Assembly: GCF_022229005.1 (NCBI RefSeq)
Contig: NZ_JAKKFD010000005.1
Span: 62,001-126,000 of the forward strand
Reading direction: 5' to 3'
Length of the DNA: 64,000 nucleotides
Source of the DNA: Micromonospora trifolii
GTDB lineage: Bacteria; Actinomycetota; Actinomycetes; Mycobacteriales; Micromonosporaceae
Under the pieces are notes generated by a model. It was not told where the DNA came from. It worked only from the letters and a program-made list of their open reading frames with translations, and ran no database searches. Of the stretch, positions 57,940 through 64,000 are shown one piece after another (the first letter of the stretch is position 1; every line of letters begins with the position of its first letter). Both the position numbers and the translations under genes were made by a program.

Positions 57940-58629
57940 TCAGCCCGCCTCGGTCGACCCCGCGAGCAGCAGGCCGGTCAGCAGACTTCGCAGGGTCCGC
58001 TCGACGAGGTCCGCCCGGGGCGCCGGCCCCGGGGGCTGGCTGAACGCCGCGACCAGGTGCGGGTACGCCGTGAGGTCCACCCCGGCGAAGCTGAACGCCC
58101 CGGCGGCGGACTCGCGGCGGGCGAAGAGGCTCACCACGCCGGTCATCATCGCGATGGCCTCGAACTTGGCGGCGACGGGGCAGCGCACGGGTTCCAGGAT
58201 CCGGATGCAGTTGTCGAACCAGGCCAGGCTCTGTGGGCCGATGCCGGTGGGCCGGTGGATCACGTCGAGCAGCCAGGGGTGGGCGCCGAACAGCGCCAAC
58301 TGCCGGCGTCCCAGCAGCACCATCGTCTCCAACCAGTCGTCCTCCACCTGCGGGTACGGGCGCAGCTCCCCCACGGCCCGGTCGGTCATCAGGTCCAGCA
58401 GGTCCTCGCGGGATGACAGGTAGCGGTAGAGGGATCCGGCGCCGGTGCCGAGCGCGGCGGCCACGGCGCGCATCGACACCGCGGCCAGCCCTTCGGCGTC
58501 GGCCAGGGTGATGGCGGCCGCGACGATGGCATCGCGGCTGTGCGCCGGAGCGGGGCCGCGGCTGCCGCGTTCGGGCCTGCTCCAGATCGGCGGCCGGTCG
58601 GGGCCGCCGCTCGCGGCTGTGTCACTCAC
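57940..58629 (-). CDS. TetR-family regulator
   Basis: 229 aa. HTH at about 32-78: 'IVAAAITLADAEGLAAVSMRAVAAALGTGAGSLYRYL' region with TetR signature; C-terminal ligand-binding helices. A basic, Pro-rich N-tail precedes it. Upstream (58630-58660) two direct TTTGCAG/TTTACAG-like units could be its binding site. Convergent with the GNAT gene; target not evident. Confidence 0.92.
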   Translation of the reverse strand: MSDTAASGGPDRPPIWSRPERGSRGPAPAHSRDAIVAAAITLADAEGLAAVSMRAVAAALGTGAGSLYRYLSSREDLLDLMTDRAVGELRPYPQVEDDWLETMVLLGRRQLALFGAHPWLLDVIHRPTGIGPQSLAWFDNCIRILEPVRCPVAAKFEAIAMMTGVVSLFARRESAAGAFSFAGVDLTAYPHLVAAFSQPPGPAPRADLVERTLRSLLTGLLLAGSTEAG

Positions 58630-58753
58630 TGATCTACTGTAAACTGCAAACGTCGTTCGCGATTTGTGTCGTCGCCGGGAGGATCGCGCCGACGCGCAGC
58701 GAAAGAGTCACCCTGCACGGATGCCGCGGTCGCCCAGCGTCGTTGATCTTGGA

Positions 58754-58759
58754 TAGGCT
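58754..58759 (+). promoter_or_regulatory. -10 element (TAGGCT) before the small ORF and ion channel
   Basis: TAGGCT ends 7 bases before the ATG at 58767, giving a leaderless start; a TTGATC 14-19 bases upstream (58743) could be part of a -35 region. Confidence 0.5.
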
Positions 58760-58766
58760 GGTGGGC

Positions 58767-58853
58767 ATGCCCGCACACCATCCGCACCGCCACGACGACG
58801 GCCGGAGGTGGGCCCCGGCCCCGGCGCGCCTCATCGAGTCGGCCGACTGGTGA
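58767..58853 (+). CDS. 28-residue His-rich small ORF coupled to the ion channel
   Basis: Starts with MPAHHPHRHDD and ends in LIESADW; five His in the first ten residues or so. Its stop overlaps the channel start in a GTGA, the same coupling as elsewhere in the window, and a TANNNT box sits at leaderless distance from its ATG. It may be a translational leader for the channel or a small metal-responsive peptide. Conservation is untested. Confidence 0.5.
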   Translation: MPAHHPHRHDDGRRWAPAPARLIESADW

Positions 58854-59797
58854 GTGACGCGCCCGTGCCCGCCCAGCGGGGTGGTCCGTCCACACCACCG
58901 CGGCACCGCTCGGGTTGGACCGACCGTTGCGACCAGCTCGCCCGGTCGCGACCCTTCGAGATCGCCATCGTCGTGGTCATCCTCGCCAACGGCATCGTTC
59001 TCGGCCTGGAGACGTACGACGACCTGAGCCCGGCGGGCACCGCGCTGCACGGGCTGGAGCTGTTCTTCCGGGCCGTCTTCGTCGTCGAGATCGCCGTCCG
59101 GCTGGCCGCCTACGGCAGACGCCCACAGGACTTCTTCCGGCACGGCTGGAACGTCTTCGACTTCGTGGTGATCGCGGCGATCTTCATACCGGGCCTGCAC
59201 GGCGACCCGGCGCTGCTGCGGGTCGTACGGGTCGCCCGCATGGTGCGCCTGGTGCGGTTCTCGCCGGGTCTGCGGACCATCGTCTCCGCGCTGTGGCGCA
59301 GCCTGCCGGGCGTCACCGGGTTCCTCGCCCTGGCCGTGGTGACGCTGTACGTGTACGGGATGGCCGGCTGGCTCATCTTCGGCAACAGGTATCCGGAGGA
59401 GTACGGCGACATCGGCCGGTCGCTGCTGACGTTGTTCGTGCTGTTGTCGCTGGAGACGCTGCCGGACCTCATCGAGCAGGGCATGGCGATCTCACCATGG
59501 ACACTGCTCTACTACGTCAGCTACGTGGTCATCACCGTCAACCTGCTGCTCAACATCCTCATCGCGGTCATCGTGAACTCCATGGAGGAGGCCCGCCGGT
59601 TGGAGATGACCGAGCGACTGGCCCCCGGGTACGACGAGGACGGCGACGGCGTACCGGACGAGGTGGACCGGATCGCGCTCACCCAACGGCTGGACGACCT
59701 GCGGGCGGTCATCACCGAGTTGGAGCGCGAGTTGCGCATCGACCGGGACGACGGGCACGGCCGATCGCACCGGGACACTGCCCGCGTCAGACGGTAA
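58850..59797 (+). CDS. Voltage-gated-type ion channel (single 6-TM domain)
   Basis: 315 aa. One six-helix channel subunit of the ion-transport family (bacterial Nav/Kv-like). S4 has five Arg spaced by three (124, 127, 130, 133, 136), so it should sense voltage. The pore loop reads LLSLETLPDL (198-207), related to the TLESW filter of bacterial sodium channels but different, so selectivity is open. The cytosolic tail has a calcium-type loop, D262-x-D264-G-D266-G-V-P-D270-x-x-D273, followed by a short coiled coil (about 275-300) that could tetramerise it. GTG start overlaps the small upstream ORF. Confidence 0.9.
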   Translation: MSDAPVPAQRGGPSTPPRHRSGWTDRCDQLARSRPFEIAIVVVILANGIVLGLETYDDLSPAGTALHGLELFFRAVFVVEIAVRLAAYGRRPQDFFRHGWNVFDFVVIAAIFIPGLHGDPALLRVVRVARMVRLVRFSPGLRTIVSALWRSLPGVTGFLALAVVTLYVYGMAGWLIFGNRYPEEYGDIGRSLLTLFVLLSLETLPDLIEQGMAISPWTLLYYVSYVVITVNLLLNILIAVIVNSMEEARRLEMTERLAPGYDEDGDGVPDEVDRIALTQRLDDLRAVITELERELRIDRDDGHGRSHRDTARVRR

Positions 59798-59875
59798 TCC
59801 GACGCTCGCGCTACGTCTTCGGGTTCGGATAGTGTCGACGGCGGTCCCGTCGGCCTGCTTGAAGGGGTACCGAGC

Positions 59876-61045
59876 ATGACGACCAGTGTCGACAATGCCC
59901 AGACCGCCACCGACCCCACGGACACGCTCGGCACGGTGATCGACGACGTGATCCGCCCGCAGGCACCGATCGTCGACCGGGACGGGGCCTTCCCCCGTGC
60001 GGGTGTCGACGCTCTCGCCGCAGCCGGCCTGCTCGGCCTGGCCTCCTCGACCGAGGTCGGCGGCGCGGGCCACGGCATGCGGGCCGTCGCCGAGGTGATC
60101 GAGCGGCTGGCCGCCGAGTGCGGGTCCACAGCGATGGTGGTGCTCATGCACTACGCGGCGACAGCCGTCATCGAGGCGCACGGCCCGCGCGACGACCGCG
60201 CGGCCATCGCCGCCGGCGATCACCTCACCACGTTGGCGTTCTCCGAGTACGGCTCGCGCAGCCACTTCTGGTCGCCGACCGGCACCGCGACAGCCGCCGA
60301 CGAGGACACCGTCCGCCTCGACGCCCGTAAGAGCTGGGTCACCTCGGCCGGCGAGGCCAACAGCTACGTCTGGTCGAGCCTTCCGCTGACCCGCGACGCC
60401 GGCCCGATGACGCTGTGGCTGGTGCCGGCCGACAGCGCCGGTCTGAGCGTGACCGGCGACTTCGACGGGCTGGGCCTGCGGGGCAACGGCTCTCGGCCGA
60501 TGACCGCCGACGGGCTGCGGGTTCCGTCGGCGGCGAGGATGGCGGCCGACGGGGCCGGGCTCGACACCGCGCTCGGCGCCGTCCTGCCCTGGTTCCTGGT
60601 GCTCAACGCCGCTTTCTGCCTCGGTCTCGCCGACAGCGCGGTGGCCGAGGCCGGCCGACATCTCACCAGGACCACGCTCACGCACACCGGCGCCGCACTG
60701 CGCGACGCGCCCGTCACCCGACGCGACCTCGCCCGGCTGATGATCGGCACCCACGCGCTGCGCGCCTTCCTGGGCGACACGCTCACCGCTCTGGAGACCG
60801 GCCGTGACGATGCGATGCTGCGGGTGCTCCAGGTCAAAGCGCTCGCCGGCGAGACCGTCGCCGACGTGACCGATGGCGCGATGCAGCTCTGCGGCGGCAG
60901 CGCCTTCCGCAAGGAGTTGGGCCTCGAGCGCCGTTTCCGGGACGCCCGCGCGGCCCGGGTGATGGCGCCGACCACCGACGCGCTGCTCGATTTCGTCGGT
61001 CGGGTCGCCACCGGGCTGCCGCTGCTCGACGAGGCCAACCGCTGA
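59876..61045 (+). CDS. Acyl-CoA dehydrogenase-family protein
   Basis: 389 aa. Flavoprotein fold of acyl-CoA dehydrogenases/monooxygenases: N-terminal helices, 'TTLAFSEYGSRSHFWSPTG', 'KSWVTSAGEANSYVWSSL', and C-terminal 'MQLCGGSAFRKELGLERRFRDARAARVM'. The usual catalytic Glu position is not obvious to me, so it could be a DszC/flavin monooxygenase-like member. GAAGGGG ribosome site. Its stop overlaps the next ATG by one base, starting a three-gene operon. Confidence 0.88.
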   Translation: MTTSVDNAQTATDPTDTLGTVIDDVIRPQAPIVDRDGAFPRAGVDALAAAGLLGLASSTEVGGAGHGMRAVAEVIERLAAECGSTAMVVLMHYAATAVIEAHGPRDDRAAIAAGDHLTTLAFSEYGSRSHFWSPTGTATAADEDTVRLDARKSWVTSAGEANSYVWSSLPLTRDAGPMTLWLVPADSAGLSVTGDFDGLGLRGNGSRPMTADGLRVPSAARMAADGAGLDTALGAVLPWFLVLNAAFCLGLADSAVAEAGRHLTRTTLTHTGAALRDAPVTRRDLARLMIGTHALRAFLGDTLTALETGRDDAMLRVLQVKALAGETVADVTDGAMQLCGGSAFRKELGLERRFRDARAARVMAPTTDALLDFVGRVATGLPLLDEANR

Positions 61046-61890
61046 TGCTCGCGCCAACCGTTCTGATGGGCGCGGTCGCGTACGACCCGAAGGTGGTGAC
61101 CATCTGGGAGGGCTTCCGCACCTGGCTGCGCGGGCGGGGCCTGGACTTCGACTTCGTCCTCTACTCGCACTACGAGCGACAGGTCGAGGACCTCGTCGCC
61201 GGGCGGATCGACGCGGCCTGGAACTCTCCCCTGGCCTGGCTGCGGGCCGAGCGACTGGCTGCCGCCCACGGCACGTCCGTCCGCGCGCTCACCATGCGCG
61301 ACACCGACCAGGACCTCACCTCGGTCGTGGTGGTCCGCGCGGACTCACCGGTGGGTCAGCTCGCCGGCCTCGCCGGACGGGTGGTCGCCGTCGGGGCCCT
61401 CGACAGTCCACAGGCGACGCTGATCCCGCTGGGTCACCTCGCGGCGGCCGGGGTCACCGTCGACGTACGCCGCTTCGACGTGGGCGTCGGCCTGCACGGC
61501 GACCACATCGGTGGCGAGCGCGACGCAGCCCGCGCCCTGGTGGCCGGGGAGGTCGACGCCGCCTGCATGATCGACGCCAACCATCTGGCGTTCGTTCAGG
61601 AGGGCACGTTACCGCCGGAGGGCACCCGGATCGTGGCGCAGACCGCACGCTACGACCACTGCAACATGACGGTCCGCGCGCCGGAGTCCGACGGGGTCCG
61701 GCTCTTCGGCACGCTGCTGCTCGGCATGTCGTACGCCGATCCGCAGGTGCGCCCGCTGCTCGACCTGGAGGGGCTGACGGCCTGGCGGGAGGGCCGCACC
61801 ACGGGCTATGACGCCCTCGCCGACGCTGTCGACGCCAGCGGTTTCTACTCCCCCGACGGGCGGGTGACGGCCACGGACTACCGGCCGTGA
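61045..61890 (+). CDS. PhnD-like phosphonate/phosphite-type binding protein without signal peptide
   Basis: 281 aa. Periplasmic-binding-protein fold of the PhnD family ('MGAVAYDPKVVTIWEGFRTWL', 'VEDLVAGRIDAAWNSPLAWL', 'VVAVGALDSPQATLIPLGHL', 'VAGEVDAACMIDANHLAF'). It has no signal peptide or lipobox, so it is probably cytoplasmic, unusual for this family. No permease or ATPase follows; neighbours are two putative oxidoreductases. It may bind or deliver a small oxyanion or act as an enzyme partner. Confidence 0.88.
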   Translation: MLAPTVLMGAVAYDPKVVTIWEGFRTWLRGRGLDFDFVLYSHYERQVEDLVAGRIDAAWNSPLAWLRAERLAAAHGTSVRALTMRDTDQDLTSVVVVRADSPVGQLAGLAGRVVAVGALDSPQATLIPLGHLAAAGVTVDVRRFDVGVGLHGDHIGGERDAARALVAGEVDAACMIDANHLAFVQEGTLPPEGTRIVAQTARYDHCNMTVRAPESDGVRLFGTLLLGMSYADPQVRPLLDLEGLTAWREGRTTGYDALADAVDASGFYSPDGRVTATDYRP

Positions 61891-63098
61891 GCGCGGCACC
61901 GGTCGCCGAGGTCGACCTGGGTGAGCTGGGTTTCGGCCGGGGCGCGCACCTGCTGGTGCAGCGGGCCCTGGCCGGGTTGCCGCGCGGCGGCCGGTTGGCG
62001 GTCTCCGGGCGCGACCCGGCGCTGCGCGTACACCTGCCCGCCTGGTGTCGTGGCCGGGGTCATCGGGTCGAATGGCCGGATCGGGGCGAGGCGGGCGATC
62101 TGGTGGCGGTGGTGGTCCGGGGGTCGGCGGATGACGACCGTTGGTTCGGCGCGGAGCGGGCCGGGGCGGCACTGCCGTCGGCGCTCAGCAGCCGTCCACC
62201 GGCGCGGTGGGGCCTCGGCGCCCGGGGCGCGCTGCTCGAAGCCGGCGGTCCGGAGGCCCGGTTCGACCTCGACGACCGCGACCTGGTCTGGGCCGACATC
62301 GCCCCAAACCTGTACGCGCAGGCCGCCGCCCGACAGTGGGACCCGCAGACCGCGGTGCCGTGGGACGACCCGTTCGCGCTGCCGGCCGACGTCGAGGCCG
62401 CTGTGGTGCAGGTGATGACCTACCTGGTCGAGAACGAGCAGGCCGCCCTCGTGGTGCCGGCCCGGTTCGTGGGACGCATCCATCCGCACTTTCGGGAGGT
62501 GGTGCAGCTTCTCGCCGTGCAGATGGCCGACGAGGCGCGGCACATGGAGGTCTTCAGCCGGCGGGCGCTGCTGCGGGGCGCCGAGATGGGAACGTCATCC
62601 GCCGGCGGTCGGCAGTCGCTGTTCACGCTCGTCGCGGAGTCGGACTTCGCGTTGGCGTCGTTCCTGCTCTCCGTGCTCGGCGAGGGCAGCTTCGTCGATC
62701 TGCTCTCGTTCCTGCACGAGAACGCCCCGGACCCGGTGACGCGCCGGATCTGCTGGCTCGCCATGCAGGACGAGCGCCGACACGTGGTGTTCGGCATGGC
62801 GCACCTGGAGCATCAGGCGCAGCTGGATCCGCTGCTGCGGGACCGGCTGCGGGCGGCGATCCACCGCCGCCACGACGCGCTGGTCGACACCGCGGGGCTC
62901 AACGCGGACGTCTTCGACGCGCTGGTGGTGCTCGCGGCGGGTGGTTGGCATCCGGACGACGTGTCCGGCGGCTTCGACCGCGTGCAGGCTCTGCAACACG
63001 CGATGGATCAGGGCCGTCAGCGCCGCCTCGTCCGCCTGGGCTTCCGGGCCGACGAGGCGGCGGAGCTCTCCGCTCTGCACACCCGCAACTTCATGTAG
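61887..63098 (+). CDS. TusA-like domain fused to a ferritin-like di-iron domain
   Basis: 403 aa. Residues ~8-75 resemble the TusA/SirA sulfur-carrier fold ('VDLGELGFGRGAHLLVQRAL', 'GGRLAVSGRDPALRVHLPAW'), but the CPxP cysteine is replaced (GFGRG). From ~140 a ferritin-like bundle carries Glu (ENEQA), ExxH (DEARH), Glu (GEGSF) and ExxH (DERRH), the ligand pattern of a di-iron centre. It may be an oxygenase of an unknown substrate, perhaps sulfur- or phosphonate-related (inference). GTG overlaps the upstream stop. Confidence 0.85.
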   Translation: MSAAPVAEVDLGELGFGRGAHLLVQRALAGLPRGGRLAVSGRDPALRVHLPAWCRGRGHRVEWPDRGEAGDLVAVVVRGSADDDRWFGAERAGAALPSALSSRPPARWGLGARGALLEAGGPEARFDLDDRDLVWADIAPNLYAQAAARQWDPQTAVPWDDPFALPADVEAAVVQVMTYLVENEQAALVVPARFVGRIHPHFREVVQLLAVQMADEARHMEVFSRRALLRGAEMGTSSAGGRQSLFTLVAESDFALASFLLSVLGEGSFVDLLSFLHENAPDPVTRRICWLAMQDERRHVVFGMAHLEHQAQLDPLLRDRLRAAIHRRHDALVDTAGLNADVFDALVVLAAGGWHPDDVSGGFDRVQALQHAMDQGRQRRLVRLGFRADEAAELSALHTRNFM

Positions 63099-63099
63099 C

Positions 63100-63135
63100 C
63101 GATCCCCGCGCACGGCACGGCGTGCGCGGGGATCG
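63100..63135. terminator. Strong bidirectional terminator hairpin
   Basis: cgatccccgcgcac (63100-63113) pairs perfectly with gtgcgcggggatcg (63122-63135) around an 8-base loop, 2 bases after the stop of the ferritin-like gene and before the convergent DUF1330 gene. Confidence 0.8.
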
Positions 63136-63161
63136 CGGTACGGCAGGTCAGCGGGTGCTGG

Positions 63162-63512
63162 TCACTGGCCGAGCAGGGTCCGGATCTGACGCGCGTAGCC
63201 GGCCACCGTGAAGTCCGGGCCGACGGAGTCCACCAGGACCAGGTCGTTGATGGTGTGATCGACGCGTAGCGACAGGATCGCCTGGTACTCGGGCGAGTTG
63301 TACCAGGCCTTGGCGGTTTCCGCGTCCGGGAACTCGATCAGCACGACCGAACCGGGCCAACTGCCCTCAAGGACCTGCACGTCGGCGTCCAGAACGAGCC
63401 ACTTGGCGCCGTACGCCTCGGTGGTGGCCTGCACCTGCTCGAGGTATCGCAGGGACTCCTCGGTCGGCACTCCGCCGGGAATACGCAGATGGTTGATCAG
63501 GTAGGTGCTCAT
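63162..63512 (-). CDS. DUF1330 family protein
   Basis: 116 aa. Dimeric alpha+beta barrel-like DUF1330: 'YLEQVQATTEAYGAKWLVLDADVQVLEGSWPGSVVLIEFPDAETAKAWYNSPEYQAI' region (given by its parts) is diagnostic. Function unknown; related to ABM-type monooxygenases. It follows a TetR gene in the same direction. Confidence 0.9.
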   Translation of the reverse strand: MSTYLINHLRIPGGVPTEESLRYLEQVQATTEAYGAKWLVLDADVQVLEGSWPGSVVLIEFPDAETAKAWYNSPEYQAILSLRVDHTINDLVLVDSVGPDFTVAGYARQIRTLLGQ

Positions 63513-63555
63513 GTCTCACTCCTCAGTGCGGGTGCTGCTTCCCGGTCGAAGGCGT

Positions 63556-63567
63556 ACGACCGGTCGT
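63556..63567. promoter_or_regulatory. Candidate TetR operator
   Basis: acgaccggtcgt is a perfect 12-base palindrome in the gap between the TetR gene and DUF1330; it may be the TetR binding site. Confidence 0.45.
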
Positions 63568-63634
63568 CTTGGATTGGATAAACGTCGCGCCGGGTGGGAC
63601 GACGCGGCCTGTCACCGCTGGGATCGGACGCGGG

Positions 63635-64000
63635 TCAGGTGAGGATCCGGGCCGTGGTGATCGTGAAGAATTCGTGGAGGGCGGCCGGGTCACCGGATGC
63701 CTTCGCCCGCGCTGCCGCGCCCTCGTAGCTGGAGACGACGAAGCCGGCGAGATCACTGGCGGGTTCGTCGCCGTGCAGTTCACCGGCAGCCCGCGCTTGC
63801 TCGATCGCCCTGGCGAGCGCGGCGACCCAGCGGCCGAAGCCGGCGTCGACGGCGTTTCGCAGAACATCGCTGTGCGCCGGGATCTCGGTGGCGAAGTTGC
63901 CGAGAAGGCACCCACGATCACCCATGGTGTCGCTGAGGCCGGTGATGTATCTCAGGTGAGCGGTGATCCGCTCAAGCGGCGTGGCACCCTGCTTCTCGTC
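63635..64000 (-). CDS. TetR-family regulator, C-terminal part (cut by window end)
   Basis: The open frame runs off the right edge without a start. The visible ~121 residues include 'ERITAHLRYITGLSD', 'GCLLGNFATEIPAHSDVLR', 'FVVSSYEGAAARAKASGD' and 'LHEFFTITTARIL', typical of the ligand-binding domain of AcuR/TetR_C_33-type repressors. The DNA-binding domain lies beyond 64000. It precedes DUF1330 and may regulate it. Confidence 0.88.
   Translation of the reverse strand, partial: DEKQGATPLERITAHLRYITGLSDTMGDRGCLLGNFATEIPAHSDVLRNAVDAGFGRWVAALARAIEQARAAGELHGDEPASDLAGFVVSSYEGAAARAKASGDPAALHEFFTITTARILT

Noticed and set aside
59492-61057. 521-codon minus-strand ORF
   Set aside because: Opposite the ion channel and acyl-CoA dehydrogenase genes, His/Gly/Arg-rich, no domain.

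Overview
The window is about 72% G+C by eye, has GTG/TTG starts, gene ends joined by ATGA/GTGA overlaps and many leaderless -10/start-codon junctions. Together with a type VII secretion EccB, an F420-type luciferase-like oxidoreductase and several actinobacterial small families, this points to an actinomycete, most likely Micromonosporaceae (inference; no marker gene is present).

Positions 2433-30221 (minus strand) hold one hybrid NRPS-PKS biosynthetic operon, transcribed right to left, with nine genes that mostly overlap by 1-4 bases: A-PCP-KS; a type II thioesterase fused to a LanB-like lantibiotic-dehydratase domain; a second stand-alone LanB-like protein; A-PCP-C-PCP; KS-AT-KR-DH-ACP; a TauD-type Fe(II)/2-oxoglutarate oxygenase; MbtH; C-A(Asn)-PCP; and C-A(Ser)-PCP-TE-MFS. 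The Stachelhaus-type residues I read give Asn (DLTKVGEVGK) and Ser (DVWHISLIDK) for the last two modules. The terminal thioesterase carries Cys instead of Ser in its nucleophile elbow and is fused to a complete major facilitator exporter. Two tRNA-dependent-type LanB domains without an elimination domain, an AT-less KS and a PCP without its own A domain make this assembly line unusual. No pathway regulator or RiPP precursor is visible. A 430-base leader lies upstream (30222-30652).

Left of the operon (1-2403) is the end of a large protein of unknown function with a long Thr/Ser/Glu-rich central segment. Right of the operon come a DUF2267 protein and a Nudix hydrolase. A carbohydrate locus follows: GH63-like glycosidase, sugar isomerase/epimerase and zinc-type dehydrogenase on the minus strand, divergent from a sugar ABC importer (binding lipoprotein plus two permeases) that lacks its ATPase gene.

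From about 38.4 kb the region is mixed core/accessory: methyltransferase, EccB, spermidine-synthase-like protein, small membrane protein, FadE-type acyl-CoA dehydrogenase, MmcQ/YjbR, MRJP/Yellow-like protein, DUF4291, VOC, alpha/beta hydrolase, ArsR-MFS pair, an LLM-hemerythrin fusion divergent from MarR, a Tat-exported PHP-type phosphoesterase, AraC, lipoprotein, an HxlR/NmrA divergent pair, GNAT and TetR. At 58.8-63.1 kb lie a voltage-gated-type ion channel preceded by a 28-residue coupled ORF, then a three-gene operon (acyl-CoA dehydrogenase, signal-less PhnD-like protein, TusA-like/ferritin-like fusion). The window ends with DUF1330 and a TetR regulator cut by the right edge.
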